Source: Rhizobium sp. L1K21
GTDB taxonomy: Bacteria > Pseudomonadota > Alphaproteobacteria > Rhizobiales > Rhizobiaceae
Length of the DNA: 64,000 nucleotides
Reading direction: 5' to 3'
NCBI RefSeq assembly: GCF_024055895.1
Contig: NZ_JAMXLE010000001.1
Coordinates: 1,798,001-1,862,000 of the forward strand
Part shown: positions 37,504 to 49,501 of the stretch, piece by piece
Layout: each line of letters begins with the position of its first letter
Position numbering within the stretch: position 1 is the stretch's first letter
Program-made: the position numbers and the translations under genes
The notes under the pieces: generated by a model
What the model saw: only the letters and a program-made list of their open reading frames with translations
Database searches by the model: none
Told to the model about the DNA's origin: nothing

Positions 37504-37705
37504 TTTCATCCCCGTTTTTCAAAATCATACGCAGTTACAAAAAGCCAATCGCCGCCGCGATGGCCTATGTGCCACAATAGGATAACCGATTCACGAAACA
37601 ATCGCCGCGAATCAACTATTCATATTGATACACAGTTTTGTGGCCGAAGCTGTGGATAGATTCAGGGAATTTTAACAAGGTCTGAGAAACAGTCCTTGAC
37701 CAGAT

Positions 37706-39115
37706 TTAGCGGTCGCCGACCGTGCGCAGACCGAACCATGCGTCCTTGACGGCCTCATAATGCTCTTCCGGCTTGTATTCGGCAACATTCAGACCTTGGC
37801 TGGCAACAGTCAGGTGACCCATGGCAGCGAGGACCGAATAGCTGTAGACAACAGCATCGCGCTCCGCGCTTGCAAGGCTTTCCTTGGCGTTCAAGACCGA
37901 CTGCTGCGCATTGAGAACATCAAGCGTGGTCGACTGGCCTACATTGCGCTCTTCAATAACGCCGGACAGTGCCAGATTGGAGGCTGAAAGCTGCGCACGG
38001 TTTGCCTCGATGGCAGCACGGGCGGCCTCCAAGGCGGCATAGGCCGACACAATCTGCTGCTGAATGGAAAGCCGGACGGAATCGACCTGAATGCGGCTCT
38101 GGCTGAGGAGTTCCTTGGCCCTGCGAATTTGGCCGTATTCTGCGCCGCCCTGATAAATGGGAACATTCAGCTGTGCCGTGATACTCGCGCTGTTGTAGGT
38201 CGATGAGGACGTCAGGCTATTGTAGTTGCGGCCGAGCGCCCCGGTAACGCTAACACCCGGCAACATGCTGCCTTCCGCGGTCTTGACGTTATAGCCAGCG
38301 GCATCAACGCCGTGCATGGCAGCAAGCACAGATGGGTGATCGCGCATGCCAGTGGCAACAGCGGCATCCACGCTAGCCGGAATACCGGCAGATACCGGAC
38401 CAGGCTGGCGAATGCCGGTTGCTTCAGTACCGACGATCTGCATGTAGACCGCCTTGCTCGATTTCAACTGCGCAACGGCGGCAGCGAGAAGCGCTTTTGC
38501 TGCTGCCAATTGAGCCTGCGCCTGGGAAACGTCGGTTCGCGTGCCCTCGCCCACTTCCAGGCGGGCATTGGCGGCCTTGAGCTGCTCATTCAGAAAGCCG
38601 AGGTTCTGCTGGCGCACCGACACAATCTGCTGATCGCGCGCGACATTGGCATAGGACTGTGCGGCGGCGAGCAGGATCGACATCTCCGTTGCCCGCATGC
38701 TTTCGCGGGTGGCATAGACATTTGCTTCCGCCGCGCGAATGCTGTTCAAGGTTTGAAAGCCATCGAAGATGTTTTGCGTAATGGACAGCCCATACGAGGA
38801 TGACCGAGAGCTTTTATCGAGGCCGGAAACGCCGCCAATGTCATAAAGCCGCGTTTCGGACGCTGATGCATTTGCTGAAATCTTCGGCCTGTAGCCCGCC
38901 TTGGCGATGGTGACGCCTTCGTCCGTTGCGCGAAGGCCAGCACGCGCCGCATTCACATCCGGATTGTTGGCATAAGCCTTTGCCATTGCGCCGCTGATGG
39001 TCTCCGCACTTGCTGCCGGTGCAAGAAGAAGAAGAGGAAAAACGGCAGCAAGCAGGTGTTTTCGAACGTCCCTCACGGCATAACTCCAAATTGGCATAAA
39101 GAAGCGCGTGGGCAT
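37706..39115 (-). CDS. TolC-family outer membrane efflux protein (BepC-like)
   Basis: The protein of 469 residues starts at the ATG at 39115 with AAGGAG upstream; a longer frame to 39160 adds 15 residues without support. A signal peptide (about 10-35, LLAAVFPLLLLAPAASA-ET) leads into the TolC beta-barrel/helical-tunnel fold. Repeated TolC blocks are ANPDVNAARAGLRATDEGV and QTLNSIRAAEANVYATRESMRATEMSILLAAAQSYANVARDQQ. Their repeat in the second half reads QGGAEYGQIRRAKELLSQSRIQVDSVR. It should serve as the outer-membrane exit for RND pumps and type I secretion; in Brucella this is BepC. No pump genes are adjacent. Confidence 0.92.
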   Translation of the reverse strand: MPTRFFMPIWSYAVRDVRKHLLAAVFPLLLLAPAASAETISGAMAKAYANNPDVNAARAGLRATDEGVTIAKAGYRPKISANASASETRLYDIGGVSGLDKSSRSSSYGLSITQNIFDGFQTLNSIRAAEANVYATRESMRATEMSILLAAAQSYANVARDQQIVSVRQQNLGFLNEQLKAANARLEVGEGTRTDVSQAQAQLAAAKALLAAAVAQLKSSKAVYMQIVGTEATGIRQPGPVSAGIPASVDAAVATGMRDHPSVLAAMHGVDAAGYNVKTAEGSMLPGVSVTGALGRNYNSLTSSSTYNSASITAQLNVPIYQGGAEYGQIRRAKELLSQSRIQVDSVRLSIQQQIVSAYAALEAARAAIEANRAQLSASNLALSGVIEERNVGQSTTLDVLNAQQSVLNAKESLASAERDAVVYSYSVLAAMGHLTVASQGLNVAEYKPEEHYEAVKDAWFGLRTVGDR

Positions 39116-39280
39116 TTGCTCCTTCGCGCTCGAGAAAACAGACTCAAGATACAGCACCAAACTTGAGGAGGAACAATCGCCGCCTCAAGCCGTTCGCCCT
39201 TATACGAACATTTAAAGGACAAGGTCGTTGCCAATGAGCAACAGGTTCAATCAGTCCTGATTAAATGCCCGCAAACAGCA

Positions 39281-39934
39281 TCAAAACACAAACTCTTCCG
39301 CCTTGCGGAAGCCTGGCAACGGCTTGACCGACGTATTGAACGCGAAACGCTCGGATACCGTGCCGTTTTCCTTCACATAAAGCTTCGCAGTGGAGGCATT
39401 TCCGTAACCGATGACGGCAACCAGCCGGCCACCATCGCGCAATTGCTCGAGAAGCGCCGCCGGCACCTCTTCCACTGCGCCATCAAGGATAATCACGTCA
39501 TAGGGCGCTTCATCCGGATAGCCTGCCTCGAGATCCCCGGTGACCACCGCGACATTGTCATAGCCCAATTCTGCGAGTTTGGCGGTTGCCACGGATGCCA
39601 GCGTCTCATCGCTTTCAAGAGCCACGACGGAACCGGCAATGAGCGACAAAAGCGCTGAAACGTAACCGGTTGTAGCGCCAACTTCGAGGACGAAATCGTC
39701 CTTGGTGATGGTGGCAAGCTGCAGGAGCTTTGCAAGCGGCGACGGCTCCATGACGTAACGGCCTTGGGCCACCTGAATATCGTCATCGATATAGGCGAGC
39801 GCCGCCTTTTCAGCGGGAACGAAAGCCTCACGCGGCACAGAGAAAAACGCCGACAAAACGGAGTGTGAGGTGACGTCGGTCGTACGGATCTGGTTATCGA
39901 CCATACGGTTCCGCGCGGCTTCAAAATCGATCAT
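39281..39934 (-). CDS. Protein-L-isoaspartate O-methyltransferase family protein
   Basis: This 217-residue protein starts at the ATG at 39934 (MIDFEAARNRMVDNQIRTTDV, a typical PCMT-like opening in this order). The SAM site is EVGATTGYVSALLSLIAGSVVALESD and the family motif PREAFVP is present. It belongs to the Hyphomicrobiales PCMT-like group that sits beside tolC. Some members lack classical repair activity, so the repair of isoaspartyl residues is not certain. The two genes share a strand with 165 bases between them. Confidence 0.85.
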   Translation of the reverse strand: MIDFEAARNRMVDNQIRTTDVTSHSVLSAFFSVPREAFVPAEKAALAYIDDDIQVAQGRYVMEPSPLAKLLQLATITKDDFVLEVGATTGYVSALLSLIAGSVVALESDETLASVATAKLAELGYDNVAVVTGDLEAGYPDEAPYDVIILDGAVEEVPAALLEQLRDGGRLVAVIGYGNASTAKLYVKENGTVSERFAFNTSVKPLPGFRKAEEFVF

Positions 39935-40155
39935 GTCGCAAATCCCAATTGCATGCTGCGGAGCGCCCGGCACCGCTTTTTGATGGCCGAACGCATTCAC
40001 TTTTCTTTAACAGGTCTATTAGTCCCCACAATGACGGCTTTCAAGCGCGCAAAGCCAAGTGATGCGAAAAAGTCGCGCCTGTTGTCGGTTGTGACACAGT
40101 CATCAACAGAAAATTCCGCCCAGCGGGATGGCGCGTTTTTCGATTGGGAAAAAAT

Positions 40156-40229
40156 TGGAGGCCTCGCCCGGAATCGAACCGGGGTGCAAGGATTTGCAGT
40201 CCTCTGCGTAACCACTCCGCCACGAGGCC
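40156..40229 (-). tRNA. tRNA-Cys (GCA)
   Basis: The minus strand folds as a complete tRNA. The acceptor stem GGCCTCG pairs with CGAGGCC, the anticodon loop reads CTGCAAA (anticodon GCA), and the TpsiC arm contains GGTTCGATTCC. The 3' CCA is encoded (40156-40158). Confidence 0.95.
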
Positions 40230-40309
40230 GTCCGTATAATCATATCGGGTGGTGGCGGCGATGTAGAATGATTATAGAAAAACCGCAAGAGGAAAATTCG
40301 CAAATCATC

Positions 40310-40588
40310 TTATTCGCGAGCCGTGCCCTTGCGCCGACGCCACCAGACGATCATTCGCCGGCGCAGTCGCCGGATGAGATGGAACTCATAGGACAGAATC
40401 AGGAGACCGAGCGGCAGCATCCAGAAGCCCAGGACCGGCAAGAAGCCAAGAGTTCCGCAGATGATCAAGACAAGTCCAAGCAGGATTCGCATCATGCGCG
40501 AACGCGGCAGCGCATATTCGCGCTTGCCCACCCGCACGATGCGGCTCTGCGAATTGAATGCGAAAAAGCTTTTTTGGGATTTTGTCAT
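40310..40588 (-). CDS. Small PGPGW-type membrane protein
   Basis: From the ATG at 40588 the protein has 92 residues, with a basic N-terminus, one or two membrane segments (RMMRILLGLVLIICGTLGFLPVLGFWMLPLGLLILSYEF) and a strongly basic C-terminus (RRLRRRMIVWWRRRKG). This is the outline of the putative transmembrane PGPGW family. A longer frame from a TTG at 40720 adds 44 residues but has no ribosome site. The gene sits between tRNA-Cys and tRNA-Asn. Function unknown. Confidence 0.7.
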   Translation of the reverse strand: MTKSQKSFFAFNSQSRIVRVGKREYALPRSRMMRILLGLVLIICGTLGFLPVLGFWMLPLGLLILSYEFHLIRRLRRRMIVWWRRRKGTARE

Positions 40589-40738
40589 CGAACCCGCTGT
40601 CTGGTAAGCCCTAGAGGTGGTTGACCACGATGGCTTTTCAACGGCCAATTTTGCCGATGATCGTTTTTTTTTGAAAAAACGCTTGGCAAATCGATCAAGC
40701 CTATGTATCAGCGCACTCAATTCGCCGCACGGCGATAT

Positions 40739-40813
40739 TCCCTGGTAGCTCAGCGGTAGAGCACTCGACTGTTAATCGATAGGTCGTCGGTTCGAATCCG
40801 ACCCGGGGAGCCA
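40739..40813 (+). tRNA. tRNA-Asn (GTT)
   Basis: A complete cloverleaf: acceptor TCCCTGG pairs with CCGGGGA, the anticodon loop CTGTTAA gives anticodon GTT, and the T arm has GGTTCGAATCC. CCA is encoded at 40811-40813. Confidence 0.96.
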
Positions 40814-40823
40814 GTTTCATGAA

Positions 40824-40856
40824 AGGCCCGCAGCCATACGGCGCGGGCCTTTTTTG
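40824..40856 (+). terminator. Rho-independent terminator after tRNA-Asn
   Basis: The GC-rich stem aggcccgc / gcgggcct is followed directly by a run of T, 10 bases after the tRNA end. Confidence 0.85.
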
Positions 40857-40997
40857 TTTCTCAGACGCCTTCCGATGGCGTTGAGCATCTTGCTCATTGG
40901 GCGGAGTGCTCGCCTGAACGCCTCATTTGTGGCACGATAACGATATGTTCGTTTTTAACCGCTATAGGTTCTCAAAGGTCGGAGACGGAACTTGTAT

Positions 40998-42125
40998 ATG
41001 CGTAACGTGGCAAAGAAGGTGGCTATTTCAGCCCTGCTTCTGGCGGCTCTCTGGCCTGTCGGCAGCGAGGCGGCAACCATTTGCCAGCGTCTGAACGCCA
41101 AGCTCTCTTCAGCGACGGTGACGATCGGAAATACTCAGTCTGCGCGGAAATATTCGCAGGCGATTACCCGACAACAGCGGGAAATGCGCAAGGTGCAAAG
41201 TGATTTGCGCAGTCTCGGATGTTCCTCAGGATCGGTTATCGTGTTCGGCGGAGCCAATGCACAGAATTGCAAGCTGCTTTCCACCACGCTTGACCGCATG
41301 GAGAGGAATCTCGAGACGCTTGAGCGCCAGAGAAAAAGCCTTGTTTCGCCTTCGCTTTCCAAGTCAGCACGCAAACGTATTCTGGCCTCACTTGAGGCGA
41401 ATGGATGCAATGGGCTGAAGGACGCCGAAGAGACTGCCGGTGATCAACCGCAGAAACAAATCGAACTTGCCTATAATTCCATTTCGACGCCGGAAACGCT
41501 GCGTCAGCTCAACGATGCAGAACCACAAAGCTACCAGATAACCTCGCTTGGCGGCGTGGGCGAACACGGCAATCTGCGCACTGTGTGTGTGCGCACCTGT
41601 GACGGTGGCTTCTTTCCGATTTCTTCAAACGCAACACCTGCCGATTTTGCCCGTGATGCGCAGGTCTGTTCGATGATGTGCCCCGGGGTTTCGACGCAGC
41701 TTTTCTACCACGCGCTTTACAGCCAGGAGAGCGGCCAGATGATGTCCACGGTCAACGGCACCCCTTATGAGGAGATGCCGTTTGCCTATAAATACCGCAA
41801 CGGTCAGCCCAACAGTTCGAAAGCCTGCAGCTGCAATTTTTCCGCCTATTATCGCGAGATGCTGCGGCGCGAAGGCGGTCAGGCTGTCGCCAAGACGGAG
41901 AAGACCGATCAGTCCTCCATCGCGGACCTCCGGGAAAAAAGCGGGCTTCGCGATTCGCTTCCTGCCGAGAGCGGGGCAACGCTGATGAAGTTGCGCCCCT
42001 ATGACCCGGATGCGGTCAACATTCGCAAGGTGGGGCCTGAATTTCTGCCCGAGGAATCCTCGCTTGATCTCGCCAACCCTGCCACTGGCGCCATTTCAGA
42101 CGGCCCCATCTCAGATGGCACATAG
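40998..42125 (+). CDS. Exported DUF2865 protein
   Basis: The protein has 375 residues and starts at the ATG at 40998 (a TTG at 40992 is also open). It has a signal peptide (AISALLLAALWPVGSEA-A), a helical coiled-coil-like region with Cys residues (TICQRLNAKL, RSLGCSSG, AQNCKLL), and a conserved C-terminal region. The DUF2865 hallmark is RTVCVRTCDGGFFPISSNATPADFARDAQVCSMMCPGVSTQLFYH, with a matching SKACSCNFSAYYREML. This is a cysteine-rich periplasmic fold, presumably disulfide bonded. The role of the family is not known. Confidence 0.87.
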   Translation: MRNVAKKVAISALLLAALWPVGSEAATICQRLNAKLSSATVTIGNTQSARKYSQAITRQQREMRKVQSDLRSLGCSSGSVIVFGGANAQNCKLLSTTLDRMERNLETLERQRKSLVSPSLSKSARKRILASLEANGCNGLKDAEETAGDQPQKQIELAYNSISTPETLRQLNDAEPQSYQITSLGGVGEHGNLRTVCVRTCDGGFFPISSNATPADFARDAQVCSMMCPGVSTQLFYHALYSQESGQMMSTVNGTPYEEMPFAYKYRNGQPNSSKACSCNFSAYYREMLRREGGQAVAKTEKTDQSSIADLREKSGLRDSLPAESGATLMKLRPYDPDAVNIRKVGPEFLPEESSLDLANPATGAISDGPISDGT

Positions 42126-42201
42126 GTTTTGCTTGTAAGAGACAAGGCTCTTCGCCTATCTTCCGCCAAACTCTCCTCTTTGAACTCCCATTCAGGCCGA
42201 T

Positions 42202-44095
<1,894 letters not shown>

Positions 44096-44121
44096 CCAAA
44101 AGGAGAATTGACAAGCCAGGT

Positions 44122-44706
44122 TCAGGGCTGATCCGAACTCTTCTCGGCAAGGCGTACGCCGGGCCAAAGCATGCGGGACAGCAACCCATCCCTGTCGCGG
44201 AACTGATGGCGGAAGGCCGCCAGCATGTGCACCAAAGCCAGAAACAGCAGCATATAGGCCAGAAATGCGTGCATGCCCGACCAGACGCCGGATGCATTGG
44301 GCGATGGGGTAAGCGGCAGGCGCGGCATCGAAAAGAGGCTGAAGAAATGCGCATATTGCGGAAAGGCTTTGGTGGAGAGAATGGCCCAGCCTGCCAGCGG
44401 CGTCACCATCAGGAGACCATAGAGCGCCCAATGGGAAAGGCGTGCTATGGGCCGCAGATTCCTTTCCATGCCAGCGGGTAATTCCGGTTTTTTGGACGCC
44501 AGTCGCCATGCCACCCTGCCCACCCATAAAAACAGGATGAGGAGGCCAAAGGATATATGCTGGGCGCGCATGGCATCGCGTGCGGCCACGTCCAATTCGC
44601 CCATCATGGTAAGACCCAGCCAGAATTGATAGAAAAACGGCCCCGCCATGATCCAGTGAAACAGGATCGTGACGAGGCCGTAGCTTTCCTTGGTGTCGCG
44701 GATCAT
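44122..44706 (-). CDS. Cytochrome b561
   Basis: This 194-residue membrane protein of the YceJ/b561 type carries two hemes on histidines. Four membrane helices are visible, with heme-ligand candidates His17 in TILFHWIMAGP, AQHISFG, RLSHWALYG and MHAFLAYMLLFLALVHMLA. It probably transfers electrons within the membrane; the partner is unknown. Its start overlaps the nadE stop by four bases (ATGA), so it is translationally coupled to nadE. The cobalamin riboswitch starts just after its stop. Confidence 0.9.
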   Translation of the reverse strand: MIRDTKESYGLVTILFHWIMAGPFFYQFWLGLTMMGELDVAARDAMRAQHISFGLLILFLWVGRVAWRLASKKPELPAGMERNLRPIARLSHWALYGLLMVTPLAGWAILSTKAFPQYAHFFSLFSMPRLPLTPSPNASGVWSGMHAFLAYMLLFLALVHMLAAFRHQFRDRDGLLSRMLWPGVRLAEKSSDQP

Positions 44707-46385
44707 CCGCGGTCACGAAACCGGTTGGTGATCGGATAACGGCGGTCGCGGCCGAAATTCTTCCTTGTGATTTTGACACCCGGAGCCGACTGTCGGCGCT
44801 TGTATTCGGCAATGTAGAGAAGATGTTCCACGCGGTGAACCGTTGCCTCATCGTGGCCGCGGGCAATGATTTCTGCGGTTCCCATTTCCTTCTCGACGAG
44901 GCATTCGAGTATATCATCCAGCACCGGATATGGCGGCAGCGAATCCTGGTCGGTCTGGTCAGGCCTCAGTTCCGCGGAGGGAGCCTTGTCGATGATGTTC
45001 TGCGGGATGACCTCGCCTGAGGGGCCGAGTGCGCCGGGCGGCACCTGTGTGTTACGCCAGGCGGACAGCGCGTAAACCTGCATCTTGTAAAGGTCTTTGA
45101 TGGGGTTGAAGCCACCGTTCATATCGCCGTAGAGCGTGCAATAGCCGACCGACATTTCCGATTTGTTGCCGGTGGTGACCACCATTGAGCCAAACTTGTT
45201 GGAAATGGCCATGAGGATCATGCCGCGGGCGCGGCTCTGCAGGTTTTCCTCGGTGATGCCCTCTTCGGTTCCCTCGAAAAGCTCGGCGAGCGCTGCGTTG
45301 AAGCCCACCACCGGCTCCTCGATCGCCACGATATCGTAACGGCAGCCGAGCGCCTTGGCGCAGGCTTCGGCGTCAGCAAGCGATTCTTTAGAGGTATAGC
45401 GGTAGGGCATCATGACGGTGCGGACACGCTCTTCGCCAAGTGCATCAACGGCAATGGCTGCGCAAATGGCCGAATCGATACCGCCGGAAAGGCCCAGCAC
45501 AACATTGCGGAAGCCATTCTTGTTCACATAGTCACGGAAACCCAGCACGCAGGCGCGATAATCGGCCTCTTCCTTTTCGGGAATTTTCGACATGAGCCCA
45601 TCGCCACAGGTCCAGCCGTTATCGCCGCGTCTCCACGTGGAGATCGAAATGGCTTCCTCGAACTGGCTCATCTGGAATGCCAGCGTCTTGTCCGCGTTGA
45701 AGGCGAAAGACGCGCCGTCGAAGACGAGTTCATCCTGGCCGCCGAGCTGATTGATATAGAGCATCGGCAAGCCGGTTTCGATGACCTGCCTCAAAACGAC
45801 CTGATGGCGGACATCCACCTTGCCGCGGTAATAGGGCGAACCGTTTGGCACGATGAGAATTTCAGCACCGCTTTCGGCGAGCGTTTCGCAAATGCCGAGA
45901 TCGCCCCAAATGTCTTCGCAGACGGGAATGCCAATCCTCACGCCGCGGAAATTGACCGGACCCGAGATTTCACCGGCGACGAAAACGCGCTTCTCATCGA
46001 ATTCGCCATAGTTGGGCAGGTCGACCTTATCGAAGATTGCGGTGACCTTGCCGGCGTCGAGCACGGCGACGGAATTGTGCCGGCCCTTTTTGCTCTCACG
46101 CGGATATCCGATGATCACACCGGGACCGCCATCGTCTGTTTCTGAGGCCAATTCGTTGATCGCCGCATCGCAGGCGGCCAGGAAAGCAGGCTTCAGAACC
46201 AAGTCTTCAGGCGGATAGCCGGAAATGAAGAGCTCGGTGAAGACAATCAGGTCTGCGCCTTGGCGGGCAGCGTCTGCGCGGGCTTCACGGGCACGCTCAA
46301 GATTGCCCTTTACGTCGCCCACGGTCGGGTTGAGCTGGGCTGAGGCAATACGCAAAATATCGGCGGTGGGGGATGTCTTTGTCAT
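44703..46385 (-). CDS. nadE: Glutamine-dependent NAD+ synthetase
   Basis: This 560-residue enzyme has an N-terminal nitrilase-type glutaminase domain (about 1-260; Glu in VFTELFISGYPPEDL, Lys in FDKVDLPNYGEF, Cys in IPVCEDIWG) and a C-terminal ATP-dependent NAD+ synthetase domain (VLGLSGGIDSAICAAIAVDALG, KSEMSVGYCTLYGDMNGGFNPIKDL). It makes NAD+ from deamido-NAD+ using glutamine. Length fits the two-domain bacterial form. Cytochrome b561 overlaps its stop. Confidence 0.96.
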   Translation of the reverse strand: MTKTSPTADILRIASAQLNPTVGDVKGNLERAREARADAARQGADLIVFTELFISGYPPEDLVLKPAFLAACDAAINELASETDDGGPGVIIGYPRESKKGRHNSVAVLDAGKVTAIFDKVDLPNYGEFDEKRVFVAGEISGPVNFRGVRIGIPVCEDIWGDLGICETLAESGAEILIVPNGSPYYRGKVDVRHQVVLRQVIETGLPMLYINQLGGQDELVFDGASFAFNADKTLAFQMSQFEEAISISTWRRGDNGWTCGDGLMSKIPEKEEADYRACVLGFRDYVNKNGFRNVVLGLSGGIDSAICAAIAVDALGEERVRTVMMPYRYTSKESLADAEACAKALGCRYDIVAIEEPVVGFNAALAELFEGTEEGITEENLQSRARGMILMAISNKFGSMVVTTGNKSEMSVGYCTLYGDMNGGFNPIKDLYKMQVYALSAWRNTQVPPGALGPSGEVIPQNIIDKAPSAELRPDQTDQDSLPPYPVLDDILECLVEKEMGTAEIIARGHDEATVHRVEHLLYIAEYKRRQSAPGVKITRKNFGRDRRYPITNRFRDRG

Positions 46386-46475
46386 GCCAGCCTTTTAACA
46401 TGAAAGATGAGGAATTGAAGCGCGAAGAATGGGCTTTGCTTTTGCCATTCTTTACTTACGTATTATAACTTGAAC

Positions 46476-47429
46476 ATGGAATCTGTAGATCGAAATATCA
46501 CGGCAGACGTGCGCGCTTCCCACAGAAGTGAAACGCCGATTTTGAGCCGGTTTCAGATTGCACAGGCACCACAGTTTCTCGACACCGAAAAACGTATCGC
46601 CGGTGAATTACTTCAGGTTCATGCGGAAAATCCGCGTATGGCCCGTTTGCTGGCCTCTTACAAAAAGTGGCTGATGACGCATGCGCTCTATGCATTGAGC
46701 AAAGAGCGAAATGCTGACGATCATGTCTCTGGCCTGAGGCCGGGCCGTTTGCTGGACGTGATGGTGCAATATGGGACGGTGAGCCGCAATACGGCCAGTG
46801 CTTATCTGGCTGAACTGGTTGCGTACAAGTTTCTGGAAATCGTGGACGACCGACCCGACAAAAGGCTAAAACTGCTCAAGCCAACGCAACTCGCAGAGGC
46901 GGGTATGCGCCGCTGGTACAATAGCCATCTTGCCTGTCTGGACGACCTGGATGGCGGCAAGAGAGTCGTTCTCTCGGAGAAAAATCCCGAGCTTATCTTC
47001 TTGGCCCAGCCCCGAATGATCAAACGAATTCTCGATGATGAAGAGTGGATGCGGCCACCGCCTTCCATGGCTTTTTTCCTGGATTCCGACGTCGGCGGAC
47101 TGCTGATTCACTTCATAATCACCCGTCTGGAGAGCCTCGTCGCTCACGAGGATCACGTTAGAATCGGGCCATTGAGCACCCCTGCCCTCGCGGACATGTT
47201 CAACATCTCTGCGTCCAACATCAAGCGCATGTTCAGAAAGTGCGAGGACATGGGCCTTTTGGGTTGGGATAAACCGAGGCGGCGCGGCGACTTCTGGATT
47301 TCGGAACGGTTTGTGCGCGACCACTTCCAGCGTCAAGCCATCAAGTTCGAAATGGTCGATGAAGCATTTCATTGGGCAGGCCAAAACGGACGGGTTTGCT
47401 GCGAAGCCGGAATGGGCGCTTCTGGCTGA
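46476..47429 (+). CDS. Helix-turn-helix regulator-like protein
   Basis: The 317-residue protein is likely to start at the ATG at 46476 (a TTG two codons earlier is open). It contains two helix-turn-helix-like stretches: VQYGTVSRNTASAYLAELVAYKFLEIVDDRPDKRLKLLKPT in the first half, and LSTPALADMFNISASNIKRMFRKCEDMGLLGWDKPRRRGDFWISE near the end. Both resemble winged-helix DNA-binding domains. No ligand domain is recognised. It is alone and divergent from nadE, with a TATTATAA-like -10 element close upstream. Confidence 0.72.
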   Translation: MESVDRNITADVRASHRSETPILSRFQIAQAPQFLDTEKRIAGELLQVHAENPRMARLLASYKKWLMTHALYALSKERNADDHVSGLRPGRLLDVMVQYGTVSRNTASAYLAELVAYKFLEIVDDRPDKRLKLLKPTQLAEAGMRRWYNSHLACLDDLDGGKRVVLSEKNPELIFLAQPRMIKRILDDEEWMRPPPSMAFFLDSDVGGLLIHFIITRLESLVAHEDHVRIGPLSTPALADMFNISASNIKRMFRKCEDMGLLGWDKPRRRGDFWISERFVRDHFQRQAIKFEMVDEAFHWAGQNGRVCCEAGMGASG

Positions 47430-47454
47430 GCAGGCAGACGGCAACCAAGAGCCG

Positions 47455-47853
47455 CTATTTGCAGCCTTGCTCAAACTGCGGCACGCCGTCCGAAATTTCG
47501 TAATAGTCTCCCTTGTCCGCGCAGTAGATGTGCGTTTCAAGTTTCAGCGCGGTTGGGCTCTCAAAACTGCCGGCACTGACTGAAATCTTGTCCGATGCCT
47601 CGCATTTCCAAAGCAAGAGCGAGCCGCAGGTCTTGCAGAAGCCGCGACGGTAGCCGGGTGTGGAAACATACCAGGAGAGATTGTCTGCATCGTGCAGTTC
47701 AAGCTCGTTTTCCAATACGTCGGTCGCGGCCCAAAAGTGACCTGACTGTTTGCGGCATTGCGAGCAATGGCAGGCCGAGACTGCGCGCAGCTTTCCAAAT
47801 GTGCTGAACCGCACTGCGCCGCAAAGGCAGGCCCCTCGTCCCGTTTCTGTCAT
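47455..47853 (-). CDS. GFA-family (CENP-V/GFA) zinc protein
   Basis: This 132-residue protein starts at the ATG at 47853. It has the zinc-binding pattern of the GFA (formerly glutathione-dependent formaldehyde-activating) family: GACLCGAVRF, CHCSQCRKQSG and FCKTCGSLLLW. The claim that such proteins detoxify formaldehyde is disputed for many members, and the exact role is unknown here. It converges on the HTH gene with 25 bases between stops. Confidence 0.85.
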   Translation of the reverse strand: MTETGRGACLCGAVRFSTFGKLRAVSACHCSQCRKQSGHFWAATDVLENELELHDADNLSWYVSTPGYRRGFCKTCGSLLLWKCEASDKISVSAGSFESPTALKLETHIYCADKGDYYEISDGVPQFEQGCK

Positions 47854-47944
47854 CTGTGCACCTTCTGAAACCAATAAGGGCCAGCATCGCTGCCGGCCCT
47901 TCACGCTTCAAGTTCAATTTGCTGACGATAAGGTTCAGCGTTTC

Positions 47945-49324
47945 TTATGCTCTGACGGACGACATAGCCCGTTTTTCGTCATGCGCTTCCTTCATCCGCT
48001 CGGCCAGAAGGAAGGCCAATTCCAGCGCCTGATCAGCATTGAGGCGGGGATCGCAATAGGTGTGGTAGCGGTCGGCCAGATCGTCGCCCGTCAGCGCCCG
48101 CGCACCGCCGGTGCATTCGGTCACATCCTTGCCGGTCATTTCAAAATGAACGCCGCCCGGATGGGTGCCTTCGGAGCGGTGGATCTGGAAGAAACTTTCC
48201 ACTTCACTGAGGACGCGTTCGAACGGTCGGGTCTTGTAGCCGTTCAGCGAAATGGTGTTGCCGTGCATGGGATCGCAGGACCAGACAACCTTGCGGCCTT
48301 CCTTCTCCACCGCGCGGATAAGACCCGGCAGATGGTCGGCGACCTTGTCATAGCCAAAGCGGCAAATGAGGGTCAGACGACCGGCTTCGTTTTCCGGGTT
48401 CAGGATGTCGATCAGTTTGATCAGTTCATCAGGCTGCAGCGAGGGGCCGCATTTCAGACCAATCGGGTTCTTGATGCCGCGGAAATACTCAACATGCGCA
48501 CCGTCGGGCTGGCGTGTCCGGTCGCCGATCCAGATCATGTGACCGGATGTTGCGTACCATTCGCCGGAGGTGGAATCGACGCGGGTCATCGCTTCCTCGT
48601 AACCGAGAAGCAGCGCTTCATGGCTGGTGTAGAAGTCGGTTTCGCGCAGACGCGGATTGGTTTCGGAGGTGATGCCGATGGCCCGCATGAACTCCATGGT
48701 TTCGGAAATGCGATCAGCGAGCTTGCGGTAACGTTCGCCCTGCGGGGATTCCTTCACGAAGCCGAGCATCCACTGATGCACGTTTTCGAGGTTGGCATAT
48801 CCACCCATTGCAAAGGCACGCAGAAGGTTGAGCGTGGCAGCCGACTGGCGATAGGCCATGATCTGGCGCTCGGGATCGGGAATGCGCGATTCCGGCGTGA
48901 AGGCGATATCGTTGATGATGTCGCCACGATAGCTTGGCAGTTCGACATCGCCCTGCTTTTCTGTGTTCGACGAGCGCGGCTTGGCGAACTGGCCCGCAAT
49001 GCGGCCAACCTTGACGACCGGCAGCTGCGCGCCGAAGGTCAAGACGACGGCCATCTGCAGGAATGCGCGGAAAAAGTCGCGGATATTGTCAGCGCCGTGT
49101 TCTGCAAAGCTCTCGGCACAATCGCCGCCCTGGAGCAGAAATGCATCGCCATTGGCAACATCTGCCAGTGCCGATTTCAGCCGACGCGCCTCACCGGCAA
49201 AAACCAGCGGCGGAAAGCTTGCAAGACGCTGTTCGGCAACCTTGAGCGCTGCCTGATCGGGATAGTCCGGAACCTGAAGGATCGGCTTCTGCCTCCAGCT
49301 CGACGGTGTCCATTTCTCAGCCAT
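47945..49324 (-). CDS. aroG: 3-deoxy-7-phosphoheptulonate synthase, class II
   Basis: This 459-residue, class II (plant-type) DAHP synthase condenses phosphoenolpyruvate and erythrose 4-phosphate to open the shikimate pathway. The motifs [14 protein letters not shown] (metal-binding Cys), [32 protein letters not shown] and [11 protein letters not shown] (metal-binding His), [18 protein letters not shown] are all present. Length is standard. It has no operon partner here. Confidence 0.97.
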   Translation of the reverse strand: MAEKWTPSSWRQKPILQVPDYPDQAALKVAEQRLASFPPLVFAGEARRLKSALADVANGDAFLLQGGDCAESFAEHGADNIRDFFRAFLQMAVVLTFGAQLPVVKVGRIAGQFAKPRSSNTEKQGDVELPSYRGDIINDIAFTPESRIPDPERQIMAYRQSAATLNLLRAFAMGGYANLENVHQWMLGFVKESPQGERYRKLADRISETMEFMRAIGITSETNPRLRETDFYTSHEALLLGYEEAMTRVDSTSGEWYATSGHMIWIGDRTRQPDGAHVEYFRGIKNPIGLKCGPSLQPDELIKLIDILNPENEAGRLTLICRFGYDKVADHLPGLIRAVEKEGRKVVWSCDPMHGNTISLNGYKTRPFERVLSEVESFFQIHRSEGTHPGGVHFEMTGKDVTECTGGARALTGDDLADRYHTYCDPRLNADQALELAFLLAERMKEAHDEKRAMSSVRA

Positions 49325-49501
49325 TTTACTTCACCTAGTTCTCATTGGGCGCAGCTCAGGCCGCGCAAGGTGAGCGCCTTATAGACATTTCAATTCGGCT
49401 TGCAAAGCCATCGGAGCATGGCAAGCGATATCCAAGGGCCTAAACCGAGCCCGATATAATCGATTTAGTACGTAAAAAACTCGGAAGAAACCGCTTGATT
49501 C

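Noticed and set aside
39171-39195. A second exact GGAAC-N16-CGTT match on the plus strand
   Set aside because: It points into the antisense strand of the PCMT-like gene, with no plus-strand gene until the tRNA-Asn 1.5 kb away; chance, or at best an antisense transcript.
47750-49384. A 544-codon frame on the plus strand
   Set aside because: Antisense to the class II DAHP synthase and the GFA gene, which carry all family motifs; no recognisable domain in the translation.
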